DNA of 64,000 bases from Paraescarpia echinospica (lineage: Eukaryota > Annelida > Polychaeta > Sabellida > Siboglinidae). The notes below the pieces were generated by a model, which was given only the letters and a program-made list of their open reading frames with translations, made no database searches and had not been told where the DNA came from. Position 1 is the stretch's first letter. Every line of letters starts with the position of its first letter. Below are positions 22,331 through 34,505 of this stretch, piece after piece. The position numbers and the translations under genes are program-made. The stretch is from the NCBI GenBank assembly GCA_020002185.1, contig CM034537.1, positions 69,742,048 through 69,806,047 on the forward strand, in the 5' to 3' direction.

Positions 22331-23535
22331 TATATAGTAATAGGCATCCTATTATTACATTGTGATACTGGGCTGTTGTGTTTTTTATGTTGGTTTTGCT
22401 TTGTGCGTTAAGAACATTTGGAGGCTATAACAACTGGCTTCACTACTCCTGCTTTGTTTTATTGAGCAGATTGTGTCACGTCGTCTGTCGTCTGATACTG
22501 TGTATGGATGCGCCTAGTAATTGGCTTGATATTTTTGTATTGTTTCAACAAGCAGATATTTTTGTTTGAAAAACTGCTTGGTACAAAGTGCACTAAAACA
22601 AAGTGTCTCACATTAGCAGTATCTAGCTGTAGTTGGCTTCCCTTTGACTTTGACGAAGAGAAGGCCTACACAGGTAATCCAGTTCCTACTAAGTCGCCTT
22701 TGAATGCTTTGAATAGAAGTTAGGAACTGAGCAAATCTAGTATGTCAAATTTGTTGTACGATCGTATAATGTCACATTCCAAATAACCAGAAGTATAAGG
22801 CTTCTTTAAAATTACCACTGTATGTGGAAATTGGTTCAGAGTAATGTTTAATTAATGATGGAATTCCTCCCTGGCCGGAAATGGCGACGGTTAATTTTGG
22901 AAAAGGATAATTTATCGAATAACATTGAATGCCGATTAATAAAATTGTCATCCTATAGTTTCTAACTACAATCTTTTCAGAGTTTTTGTGTAGTTTTCAA
23001 CAATGTACTTTCCAATAAAAAAACAGCACTGTTCTTACATTTACCTGCAGTGAATGAATCGATACAAACTTGCAACGAATATAATAATAATAAGAAAATA
23101 TATGTATGTATCATGTGGGTCTTTTTAAAAATGAACGTCATTTTATGACAATAAGATTTAATTTTACGTCAGCACTTTTAAATACCAAGATATACGTTAG
23201 TATAATTTAACATGGACCAATATCTCAAAGTGGTCCTTATATATAATTTGTTCTACACACCTACCAAGTTTCATGCTTTTATCACCTAATGCAAAATAAT
23301 GTTGTTATTTTTTAAAATATGACGCCCACTACTAATATATTATATTATCCATTGCCAACAACGGATAGAAATGAATGAATATTAGGCTAAACGATTCACG
23401 AGTCAAAAACATTTTGTCTCCCCGAAATATAGAAAAAATGTCGGACATATACATATATAATTACCTATATAATATTAACGTATGAATTATTAATATATAT
23501 AAATAGTATAGTTCATGACATAATTTCATATACCA

Positions 23536-23686
23536 AAAATGGTGCATTGCGACCAGGTCATTATCACCAAAGTGGGGCATTGTGACCAGACCGTTGGAGC
23601 ATTGCGACCAGGCGGTTGGAGCATTGCGACTAGGCTGTTGGTGCATTGCTACTAGGCTGTTGGTGCATTGCGACTGGTGCATTCAG
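23536..23686 (+). repeat. 22-bp minisatellite
   Basis: Five to six imperfect units of GTTGGAGCATTGCGACCAGG type, most diverged at the left edge. Confidence 0.75.
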
Positions 23687-23984
23687 GCAGTTTATCATAG
23701 ATGCAATGTGGAACAACAATTACATTTGCATTTATACAATAACATTCTAGAACATGCGCAAAACTAATAACTAATTAATTTAACTTTAACCGAGCTTGCG
23801 TAGGGAAGACTGGGGATTGTTATAACTGTTTCTCGTTTTATAATAACATTTCCTTATTTTTTGTTGTTGCTAAGTTTAACTTTAGTATATCATGTAGGCC
23901 GTACGTATATTGATGTAGTCTTATTCTAAATATGATACTTGTCGGTCGTTCAAAAGGTGTATCTCCTAAAGCAACCTCTCCCAA

Positions 23985-24052
23985 CCATATATATATAATA
24001 TTATATATATATATATATACATATATAATATATATATATATATACTATGTGA
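23985..24052. repeat. AT microsatellite
   Basis: Run of TA dinucleotides with short interruptions. Confidence 0.8.
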
Positions 24053-24112
24053 GTGTTTGTGGGGGGAGGGTAAGTATGCATTGTATAAAATTGCTTTAAT
24101 TATACTATAACG

Positions 24113-24890
24113 AAAAATCCTGCCGTTGTAAAATACTGCCGCACCGACCCTTAATGCGCATGTCCGCTAGTAAAAGTTCGTTGCGTAAAGAAATGTTTTG
24201 CCCTATTCTAAATATATTAATCTAATCTCGGTTTTCAAGCTTTATTATGAATCTTTGCAAAATTATTATAATGTTGTTCATCTGAGACATTTGGAAGAAG
24301 GATATATGTATAAATATTTATAAATGCTAGCCAACTAATGTGTTGTAAGTTGTATTCAGCACAAGTAATCTACAAACTGCCAAAACACAAATTTGGTGCT
24401 AAAATAATTGAGATTTGTTTAAAGTTAATTCAAACATTTTAACAAAAATGTTAAATGTGTTCTTGTAGATGTATAGCATAATTTAATATAATTCTACAAG
24501 AATGATGATAGTGTGCATAGTGTATGTGTATATCTTGTGTGACTGTCACACGGATAAAATTATTTTACTCATATTGTCATGGGAATGTGCAAAATATGAC
24601 GACATAATTATATATATATATACAAAATAGTGTGTAACATTCATCAATGTATACTCAGACATATCAATAGATTGCTAGTATAAAACACGTCACCATCACA
24701 ACAAAAGGGGTCGCCAAATGAGCTAGAATCCAGGGTCGGTGGGCCGTATTTTACAGCGACAGGATTTTTCGCCCCTTGCTAACATATAACAAGCCCTGAC
24801 GTCTCCCCGCGAAAAACTGTATTTCTGGACATGCGCATTAGGGGTCAGTCGGCAGAATTTTTCAGCGGCATGATTTTTCGCTACAGCGTA
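24113..24890. mobile_element. MITE-like element with terminal inverted repeats
   Basis: The left end (24113-24174), with AACGAAAAATCCTGCCGTTG at its tip, reappears inverted twice at the right: 24732-24776 and 24827-24890. Both inverted copies share GGGTC, GGCAG/GGCCG and GATTTTTCG blocks and one shares ATGCGCAT. The interior is AT-rich with no coding. Superfamily and target duplication are unclear. Confidence 0.5.
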
Positions 24891-24899
24891 TTACCATAT

Positions 24900-25545
24900 A
24901 TGTGGCAACTGGGGCACGTTCCCCACGGCCCCGAGCTCATGGGGCCCCGAAGAAATTAAATCCAGGGACCGGAGCTCCAGGGCCCCGGCCCACTCAAATG
25001 AGAAATAATCCAGGGACCAGACTTTCAGGGGACCCATCCTCGCGCGCCAGGGATCGATGCTGCCGATTATTTACGCCAGTCCCAGCCAGCAGTACCCCCT
25101 GGCTGATCGCTTTGCGAAACTCTGAATTTAAGCTCAGCCTATGAAATCGCTCAATATAGTGGATCTGCTAATGGGCGAACGGGTGTTTATATATTGGGAT
25201 TCCCAGAAGTCATTTATCCGTCTTCAAACTGGGGCGGGTATTTGCGCTGTTCTCACAGGTGATGCAGACGCGATTGGCGAAGTCAATTACTAGTTTGACT
25301 CAGCTACCTTCCGCACTTCGCGCAGGGGATCAGCCACGGCTTATTTTGCATGGCAAACAGCCCTGGCTTGCGATGATGGGGGACCCCACTCAGGTAAGAA
25401 TAAAATTCCAGTGCCCAAAGCTTCAGAAGGGCCCACTCAAGTGAGAACAAAACGTATTCCATGACACAGAGCTCCCGGGGGCCAACTCAATAGAAAACAA
25501 ATTATTCACAGGGCCCCGAGCTCCCGGGACCCGGAAATACGACGG
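24900..25545 (+). repeat. GC-rich dispersed repeat block
   Basis: Diverged units built on GAGCTCC(C)GGGGCCC followed by ACTCAAATGAGAA and AATCCAGGGACC, at about 24921-25035 and 25395-25545. A single related unit lies at 11487-11515, some 13 kb away. Sharp GC contrast with the surroundings. Nature unknown. Confidence 0.5.
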
Positions 25546-25825
25546 CAAGTTGAGTGAAATTGATACAAGATACTTTAATAACATGACCGGACTTTCTGCC
25601 ACAAATATTGACTCGTATGTCTAGCTTGTCAGCAAACGCGACAATCAAAGTACCACAATTCATGATTTTCTCAGCGAACGGTCATCAATAATTATTGTTC
25701 AGGAAAAGTAAACTTTCCTAAGAACATCGCACTCTATTGACATAAATGAAAGTAACTTCAACGTTTTCTGCCCCACCATTAGGCGCAATTAATTCTTGAT
25801 CCGTTTCAGCTATGAAATTGTGCGC

Positions 25826-25882
25826 ATGTGTGCGTGTGTGTGTGCGCGCGTGTGTGTGTGTGCGTGTGTGTGCGTGCGTGCT
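25826..25882 (+). repeat. GT microsatellite
   Basis: TGTGTG run with CG interruptions. Confidence 0.85.
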
Positions 25883-26115
25883 ATACCATGAGGCAAGACT
25901 CCCCCTCCCCACCTTGGCAATACGGTCCGTGACATTGCATTTGAGTTTTTCGCTTCTATGAAAGAAACGTTGTTTAATATATAATATAGTTGTTAACTTG
26001 ATATTATAAATTTATAGAGTCTATAGATAACATATAATATATATTTTGTAACCTACATATGTGACCTATTTTAAAAAAAATAGTTTATTATAATTATGGC
26101 ATGCAGGCTAGCATA

Positions 26116-26335
26116 TGTTTAATTATACTACAAGAAACAGTGCCGGGGAAAAGAAGACAGGAAGACAGAGGAAGAGATGGTCAGACCATATTGCAGAATG
26201 GACTGGGAAAACTTTCACAGAAACTCAGTCATTAGCACACAACCGCGAAGACTGGCGTCGACAGGTGAAATATTCAGCAATGCAGCGCCCCTATGACCCA
26301 GGCGGGTTACGGGAGCAGTAAGTAAGTAAGTAATA
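26116..26335 (+). mobile_element. LINE 3' end: RT C-terminal fragment with AGTA tail
   Basis: A 68-codon frame (26115-26321) with GRQRKRWSDHIAEW, then an Arg/Trp pattern ending NREDWRRQVKYSA, the usual C-terminus of RTE/I-like LINE reverse transcriptases. The stop is followed by AGTAAGTAAGTAAGTAA, a microsatellite tail. It is 5'-truncated, only the last part of the ORF remaining. Confidence 0.7.
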
Positions 26336-26339
26336 TAAA

Positions 26340-27435
26340 AGGTTAATGTTTAAGTTGTATACATTGTACAACACGTGTCACATTACATGAAAGTTTAATT
26401 ATACTACTATAATGTCACTAAGTAAGTTCGTAATTTGCACCGATATAATTTATAACGAATTAATTTCGCTACTTTCACTATTGACATAAATATTACAACA
26501 AACTGCATAGCATATTTTAAAAACACATTGATTTAATTACATTATGTCTCATGTAACTGATTTTTCCGGATGGGTATTCCATACCTGCCAGCACTATTTT
26601 GTACACGATTTCTGCACGTTTTGAGTTTTTGCGTCCGTGATGTGGGTGCAACTTACCCCCAAGGGGCTCGCTGCCCTGGTCTACCCTACGAGCAGTGTCA
26701 GGGACCAGACCAGGTGGCAGCGCTGACGTTTCGGAACAAGACACGAGAGTCGCCACCTTGTGAATGTCACGATATCACTTTTTTGCACGAATCTCATAGA
26801 GGACGCTGGTGTTGCATGTTACAAGTACGTGGGTTCAGTGGTCGAATGTAATTGTGTAACCGGAAGGAAGGTAAGTTGCTAATCGTCCGCATTACAGGCT
26901 TATCTGTAAACACCGCTAGGATTAGTAAGCTTACAAAGCCGTTTTAATGTATCACTGTGTCAACATATGTTGGCAATCCCTATAATATATTATTAACGTC
27001 GAGGACCATTCTCCGATTTGACTCTGAGTTTGACACTTCTAAGTTCTACTTTGACTACTATTCTAGTTCTAGTTCTGCCCTGACTTCAGTCAATTCTGAC
27101 TTCACTTCTGAACATAATCTAACCTATTGAGGCGATATTTTACTTTCTGACCTAACCACCTGCAGCCACCAAGCTTCTCGCATATCTTACATACATTCAC
27201 ACAGTACGTTACAAAAACAATTCTCTTACATTACCGTAACGATCAAAATTCACAAAATAAACTAAAGTAAAACTCGACATTACCGCAGCACCCGCAGCGA
27301 CTACCCGTAGCTACGCATGTACCATAAAATCGATATTGTGACGAGGCGTCGCGAACACGCGCACATATAAAGCTTTACTCTACGCACACAGTAACGATAG
27401 CACCAACCGGAATTTCTGTGAAGCTTATTTATTGG
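26340..27435. other. Gene-free stretch
   Basis: Short frames at 26570-26851 (+) and 26756-26517 (-) overlap and match nothing I recognise. 27000-27120 is pyrimidine-rich with repeated CTTCTGA/AGTTCT words. No supported gene. Confidence 0.5.
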
Positions 27436-27890
27436 ATCAGGACACTGTTGGACTTCCTGCTTGGTTACAGACGAAAAAATGCAATTTATTTTTGAGAAAT
27501 GATTTTTTTTACAAAATTCACCTGCTCTGACATAAGTGCATTTGAGTAGTCAGATTTCCCAGTGTGATTGTAGAAGCTGTTGACAGTAAAATGGTGCATT
27601 GGTAGCTGATTTTACTTTACTAAGGATATATTTGGCAGCAATTTGGCTAGTTGACCCTTTAGCCGGATTACTGCCTGCATCCATTCGTAAATATTGACAG
27701 GTGTCACATATACAGGCATTTTACGTGAGCTAGAAATATTAGATTTTGACTAAACTCGACCAGCATGTCAATGAGATGATAATAACAGCAGGTGAGAAGT
27801 TTAAGAAACTTTGTAAGTCATGTTTTCTTATAATCAGACAAAACGTTAACATGGTCGCCAATGAGAAAACTAAGAGTGTGCTGAGCCCAA
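27436..27890 (+). repeat. 455-bp duplicated block, copy A
   Basis: Direct repeat of 28799-29253, about 90% alike by eye, sharing GACATAAGTGCATTTGAGTA and AAATATTAGATTTTGACTAA. No TG...CA ends, so not obvious LTRs. Confidence 0.8.
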
Positions 27891-28798
27891 GTAGAGAGCC
27901 TGGCAACGGAAGCACGCTGTAGTCATTACATAATCATGGAGGACGCGTTTTACTTCAAATATCTTGAAATAATTACTGAAAATACGTGTATGGCAAAACT
28001 ACAGTTGAATGGGACAAACCGTTTTTGGATATTACAGACTTCTCATCAGTCTGCAAATCGAAATCACAGTGACGGAACACATGTCTTATAAGGGGGGTTG
28101 GGTGCGTATGCCAGTAGTTAAGCCTCAATTTGAAAATCTGAATGAAAATGAACCAATAACATTGCAGCAGGGTGATTTATCAATCGTTTTTTTTTTACTG
28201 CAGCTAATTAAACACAAGTGAATATGTTGTCATTGACCCTAATGAAGTCTGAGGACAGTGATTAGCTGGAGTCCAGCATAGCAGGAGCCTGTTATCAGAT
28301 CTGTCTACTGACTGGACCTTTTGGCCAATCAAGCAAGTGGCATTGTTTTCTGAATGTCTGCTAATTAAGCTGTGTAATATTATGTAATTGAACTGCATGA
28401 GACGTCTGGCCTTTGAGGAATTCACACTCTAAGGTGACTTTGTTGATGTTTACCTTCATAAATAGGGCACAAGGTAAAAAAATCAATATACATTTGAATG
28501 TAACGTAACAACTAGCTGTATTGGATTTTCATATAAAACATTTATTGGACTTTCTGGAAAACTGTATCAGGAGTTCATAGTGCCACCTGAGAATGTTGTG
28601 CTGGATTACAAATTGTCCAACAGCGAAGTGCTGGTTTTTCTAGTGCCTTGCCAAGTTTGGTGCCATCTTTGAAATGTGCATAAAACACAAACACGTGGAG
28701 GGATTACCAAAATAAAATTGCAGAGTGCTCGTAACATTGGTGCCTATAAAGTGTGTTGTTTTCAACATTTTTCTCCAAAATCACCATGCCTATTTGGG

Positions 28799-29253
28799 GT
28801 CAGGACACTGTTAGACTTTCTGCTTGGTTACAGACAAAAAAGTACAGTATATTTTTGGGAAATTATTTTTTTACAATTTTCACCTGCTCTGACATAAGTG
28901 CATTTGAGTAGTCAGATTTCTAGATGTGATTGTAGAAGCTGTTGACAGTAAAATGGTGTATTTTTAGCTGATTTTACTAAGCAGAAGGGTATTTGGCAGC
29001 AATTTGGCTAGTTGACCCTTAAGCCAGATTACTGCCTGCATCCATTTGTAAATATTGACGGGTGTCATACATACAGGCATTTTGCAAGAGCTAGAAATAT
29101 TAGATTTTGACTAAACTCGACCAGCATGTCAATGAGATGGTGATAACAGCAGGTGAGAAGTTTAAGACATTTTATATAGGTCACGTTTTCTTATAATCAG
29201 ACAAAACGTTAACATTGTCACCCATGGGAAAACTATCAATGTGCTGACCCCTG
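28799..29253 (+). repeat. 455-bp duplicated block, copy B
   Basis: Direct copy of 27436-27890. The 900 bases between the copies contain short coding-like pieces with stops (for example around 27936-28110) that may be relics of the element the blocks belong to. Confidence 0.8.
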
Positions 29254-29457
29254 CATGCCATGGCATTGGCCAGATTAATTATGTGTCATTGAAGGGTACT
29301 GGATTCTGCCTTAACCTCATGGTAGATCCTGATACAGATATTGATTGAGCAAAACTGTATTTTCAAACGAAAGGAAATCAGCAATGGATGTTAGATGTTT
29401 CACCATTCATGGTATCGATGATTAATATATGAACGAGCGTTGCAGTTGATTGGTTAT

Positions 29458-30195
29458 ATGTCCGATGATTCGGACAAAAACGCGATTGACAGCAGCGATG
29501 TTGACAGCATAATACCGTAGTTGACACAGCCGATATCGGCAATGCTTCTGAGCTGTCAGAAGTCGCAAACTCGGGTAAGTGTCACAACCCAGGTGCAAAT
29601 ACAGGTGTGAACCCAGGTATATGTTGACTACTATTATATTGTTTTGTAATCTAGAAAAGAAAATCTGACGTTACTATTACGTTATTTCATGCTGAAATAT
29701 CATAGGCCAAGCCAGTTTTCTGAAGTGTTGATTATCACTGATGCTGGCGTGTTGTCTTTGTTTACCTGACGTGACAACTGAGCTGTCACTGTGCGGTGCT
29801 ATGGCCGATAATAGAGTATGTTCGGGCAATGTAAATTATGTAATGTATGGATAGAGTGTGCTGATATTAACATATGAGCAAAAAAGAACTTCAAAAAAAT
29901 GCAATAATTTGTATTACATGTATTGTTTACATATATTTGTGTGATGTATGTACATAAGTTATTTATTATCAGTTTATTCATTCGATGTTGATAATCAAGT
30001 ATATTTTATAAATATTATGCAACTATTTACTATGTACAAATTATTAGATTATAATCAGACAATATTTCTGTTATAGATGAAGGTGAGGAGGTTCCGCCAA
30101 CTGAACCCATCAGAGCAGGCCATGCACGCCAGCAGTGAGGTCGCGGTCGAGTAGCAGCTGCTGTAGCCGGTGATGCATGGCATGATTATGATATC
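29458..30195 (+). pseudogene. Possible transposase-type acidic first exons (relic)
   Basis: ATG at 29458 begins MSDDSDKNAIDSSDVDSII, followed after a frame slip by a Ser/Glu/Asp-rich stretch ending at a GTAAGT donor (29575). An acceptor TTATAG at 30076 leads into DEGEEVPPTEPIRAGHARQQ, then a stop codon and a GRGR-rich stretch. Acidic N-terminus followed by an RG-rich segment is reminiscent of piggyBac-like transposases, but no catalytic domain is present. Low confidence. Confidence 0.28.
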
Positions 30196-30800
30196 TGCCG
30201 TATACATCTTACTTGTTACATTGATGTAAAAATTGGCAGGATTATTGATTATAATTTTGCAGGAGCCACAACATGAAACTGATGTTCACATTTCTTGTCA
30301 GCCATGTTGGATTTTTGATATATACCTATGATGTAGTAATTAATTTCAGGTAGGCTCAGAACAATAATGTTGGTATTAAAATGTAGTTGAATCTATTCTG
30401 ACTCACATTATGATATCCAGGTATGTGTTATGTGCCACATAGTAGCGAATCTGGCAGCTACGTGTGTTGTATGTGGTGCGCCACCCTCTAGTTGAAAAGG
30501 TAGTACCCACATACTAAGTGTCATATATATATAGAAATTCAGTCTATGAATTAATACAAATCTTTGTGTTGCTGGTGGTATGTATCTTATTTCTTACATT
30601 GATGTAACAATTGGTACGATTATTGTTTATAATTGTGCAGGAGCCACAAAATAAAACTAATTTTCATATTTCTTGTCGGCTATCTTGTTTTTTTGACATA
30701 TGCAAATTATATACTAATTAATTTCAGTTAGTCAGTTATTTTAGCACCAAAATGTACATACACTGTACATTCTTTCTGATTCAGACAATATATACTTTTA
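30195..30800 (+). repeat. Diverged tandem pair of about 220-bp blocks
   Basis: 30195-30420 and 30575-30795 share CTTACATTGATGTAA, GCAGGAGCCACAA, TTTCTTGTC and ACTAATTAATTTCAG in the same order and spacing, about 75-80% alike by eye. Nature unknown. Confidence 0.55.
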
Positions 30801-32059
30801 TGTACTTGTGATGAGTCATCTATATTATACAGTTCATTAAAAGGGTAAGGGCTGATGTACTGTAGTAAACAGGCAGTTGTCGAAATAAAGTAGCCCTGTG
30901 TTGAATAGTGCCTTCTTTGTTATTGTATGATACTACGTAGCAAATGACTACGTAACACTAATAGCAATGAATATATTGTTATATCATGTTGAATTTTGTT
31001 TTCATGTGTATAATAAGTCTAGACTTTAAAATGGACTTTTCTCCATAACTAATTCTTGATGGGTGCCCTGTTTAAATTCTTGTATCTTTGGTTATAGTGC
31101 AAATATTTCAGTAAATTTGTTCTCTGATTTCGCATAGACATTTCATATGGTAGTGCCACTATACACAAGAAATCTGTATTTGATTGAATCATTCTAACCC
31201 CCTCCCAGGGCCCCCAAACTCCAAAGGACTTCAGGGCCTCTTAGCCCATTTTTTTAGGGTGAAATGTTCACAACGTAAAACATAACATGCAACAATCAAC
31301 AAACGTGCACGTGTCAAACACTTAATTCTGTCTAATATTGCAAATGTTCTCAACTGTACAAGTTTTAGAACTGCATTTGTGCATATGTGATGCCATCCAA
31401 AAGATGGACATTTTTCATATACTATAGGGAAGTATGACAATTTACATCAGAGTTTACAAGTGAGATATTTCTGATAGACATAAATGTGTTTCTCAAGTGG
31501 AACTGACATATATGCATGTAAAATGTTCAATTTGGCAAATACATATAAGTGTAGGTTGTCAGTGTTGCTGTCGCCCCACGGCTACAGAGATGTCTGACTC
31601 GCTAGCTGTTAACTGAGTATTCCCACAGAACACAAGTGCTGTCTTCGACAAGTCAAAGTTAACTGTTAATAATGCACAGTTCCTGAGTATGTAAAAATCC
31701 AAAATGGATCTGTACTTTCTCCAACCGTGACTTTGTTGACGGGTGTAATGATTAGTGATTAGTGCATGATCAACAACAAGAATTATAATTATATATATAT
31801 ATGTTCAAAGGTTTCATTGGTCAATTGTCATGGAAGAGCTAATCAGATGTACTCATAATGCACCCTTTCCTATCTCTTAGTCTCCTGAAGGAGAAAATCC
31901 AAGAAATCAATATATTTATGTCATCCCAAGCAAGATAGGCCTGGACTTTGGCACACATGTTTTGAGACATTCCCCTGCAGTTTTTATTTATTTTTGGGTT
32001 GTTTTAAATAGAAATGTTGTGCATTTTTGTTTCAAGTGGAAAAATACAACCAACTTATA
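30800..32059. other. Gene-free AT-rich stretch
   Basis: No conserved coding, RNA or repeat structure recognised apart from a short TA run near 31790. Confidence 0.6.
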
Positions 32060-32866
32060 CCACCTTCACATTACAAACATGCATTGACCCGGTTTAGTTA
32101 ATCCACTTCCATGCGCATTAACTAAACCGGTTCAAACATCCTGTTGCATTCACACTGCAATATCTTGAACCGGAGTAGAGCCCTGTCAAATAATTTACTT
32201 ATTGACCAAAGTGCATCGCACAGTAGCAAGTGGGCGGGGCATTAATTAGGTCAACTGATGCTCGCAGCTACTGTTTACGGTGCAGAATATCGAAGTGCTT
32301 TTTCAAGTTTATCACATATATTGCGAATGCATGTTTCTTTCGGTTAGAAAGTTGTCAGCTGAGAGAATGGAGCTTTCTGCACTCTGACGCAATCCGGTCA
32401 TACCTTGAATCCACCATTTAGGCTTCAGCCAACGTATCAGTTGGAGACAAGGCTGTTCGACATCAACCCATCCAACTGGTGCTAGACCTCCTCCCTCTCC
32501 CCAGATGTCAAGGAATGACCACATCAGTCTCGACCACATCAGTTGACCAAGTCACTCCATTATCTGTCGCCTTTTCTTGGATGTTGTTAACATTCATGAT
32601 GTCAATGTGGAAACAGCCGATGGTCACTGGTCGCAATATCTGGTACCAATCAGGTCATATTTGGTGCGACTTGGCACTAATCTGCCTTGCGTTCACAATA
32701 TAGCCATTTGAACCAGAATAAAACTAAACCGGTGTGAAACCACCTCAAGGAGATGGATTAGTTTAAATTGGTTTAAATCACTGATCTGGTTTGGATTTTG
32801 CAGTGTGAGTACTCTATGGGTTCGAAACCGGCTTCGCACCGGTTTAAAACTGCTAGTGTGAATGGG
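32060..32866. mobile_element. Non-autonomous DNA transposon, Harbinger-like ends
   Basis: Left end CCACCTTCACATTACA and right end, inverted, CCCCATTCACACTAGCA are imperfect terminal inverted repeats. Both subterminal zones carry several copies of AACCGG/GGTTTAA words. Ends of the CACACTAG kind with AACCGG motifs are familiar from PIF/Harbinger-type elements. About 800 bp, no transposase recognised. Confidence 0.5.
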
Positions 32867-33202
32867 GATTGCGATTTACTCCCATTTCATGACAGTGTAT
32901 GACCCAACCGTTTCAGATAAATAATTTTATATGAGTAAGTTATTAATTTAGTAAGCATTGCCTCGGTCTGGGTCTCTGGGAGCTCGGGCAGTGTTTCACC
33001 AATGTGCAATTTTAAATTGCCAATACTTGCCATATTGATTAAATAATATAATAGTACAAGAGGCTATTCTATTATGTGCAATATATAGTGTATCCAGCTA
33101 CATTAAGTAACGGGTATAATCTCATAATATCACTGGAATATCGATATATGAAGAAGTTGTACAAGTTATCATAACAACTGAAATCAGTCAGCGAATTTCT
33201 GC

Positions 33203-33300
33203 CGGCCCTGATAGCTCACTTGGTAAACGCGTTGGTTCATTGGCGTTTATTTTACAATCGGGCGACGCCGGTTCAATCCTGACAGCATGCAAATTATTGA
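33203..33300 (+). repeat. tRNA-derived SINE head or tRNA relic
   Basis: A-box-like TAGCTCACTTGGT and B-box GGTTCAATCC at the spacing of a polymerase III internal promoter. Acceptor-stem halves do not pair, so it is not a working tRNA gene. The downstream tail is AT-rich. Confidence 0.55.
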
Positions 33301-34373
33301 TTTTCTTTACACCTTTTTTGTTTATGTTTTCACGAAGTAATATAAACCAAATCATTTAGTATACTATGATGCACTGTTTATAAATAATTTTTATTTTTGT
33401 AGTAATTATTTATTCGCCCCAAAAATGAAAATATGGTCATTATATAACGATGTTTCTAAATTTTATTTATCCAAACAAATATCATGTAATGGATATATAA
33501 TTTATTAATTGTAAATATATTGTACAGTAATATATTGTAATTATATATGTGAAAAAGATTGTGATCTGTCTGGATAAACCTGTTTACTTGACCATAGAAG
33601 TGTTGTGACTCTCGACTTGCCATCTGTTGAGTAAATAAATAATGGTGCTGTGTTGAATTACATCACTTCACTGGGTACAGTGAGCAGTAGCAGGTGGTGT
33701 CTAAAGTTCATGTCTTATCAAGTATGTGTTATTCTGGCAAGAGGAAGACAGGAGATCTGGTAATGTGGGTTGGTGAAGAGAAGATGAGTATAATATTTAT
33801 TAATAAACATCTCTGGACAGACACTGGTTAATGGCCAAAATAAAATTTAAAAACATTATTTGACAGATCATTATTTATGTCAACATTTACCAAAATTCTC
33901 ATTAAATTAATATTATTATATATACATTTACAAATCCTGTAAAAAATAGTTGTTTACGTGTTGCTTTAATACATTGTAGTGCACCATGTATATAATTTTG
34001 TTAAACATCAACATTATTGATAATATTAAGTAAGACGCCAACATTTTTGAAATGTGCAAAAATATCCCTACTTTCAGCATCAATTCATGTTATATACTGG
34101 AGTATGTTTCTAAGAGCATCTAAAACCAATTATGCTGTGTATAATTTTAAGTGCATGTTCAGTTGTGTGTGACTCATGTCAATTCTGCCTGTCTAGGCCA
34201 TAGCATGTTGTCTGGCTGGTGTTAGTCACACATCATGGTGTGTTCCATGTCATGGTGACCTGTTAGCTGTGAAAAGTCATATTCTGGGAGAGAAACAATT
34301 CCAAATTCCTTTGCTATCATCATTCCATAACTATTTTATTCTGATTGTTATACTGTTTGTTTGTGTTCTACAG
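33301..34373. other. AT-rich upstream region of the CD36-family gene
   Basis: No coding recognised; may hold the promoter and untranslated first exon(s), but none could be pinned down by sequence. Confidence 0.4.
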
Positions 34374-34505
34374 AGCCAAAATAAGCAGCAGTGACAATGG
34401 GATAACGAGGATGAGCACAGAGCTCTGTGTCAGAGAGACACCAGTGGTCATTCAGACCAGACTCCAGTACACAGATGTCCTGCATGCTGTGAGCAACTCG
34501 GAATA
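34374..34505 (+). other. 5' UTR part of the first coding exon
   Basis: A pyrimidine-rich tract and TTCTACAG at 34366-34373 look like a 3' splice site, implying at least one untranslated exon upstream. The ATG at 34506 is chosen because the short cytosolic tail and transmembrane segment of the CD36 family follow at once. Confidence 0.45.

Larger units (their letters stand above)
20676..24112. other. Gene-free AT-rich stretch
   Basis: Unique AT-rich sequence with short unsupported reading frames. Contains AT microsatellites (22256-22330, 23985-24052) and a 22-bp minisatellite (23536-23686). No conserved protein recognised on either strand. Confidence 0.6.

Noticed and set aside
26517..26851. 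Overlapping 80-90 codon frames on both strands
   Set aside because: No recognisable domain, no splice context, no way to choose between the strands.
33203..33290. Functional tRNA gene
   Set aside because: A and B boxes are present but the acceptor and anticodon stems do not pair properly; better read as a SINE head or relic.
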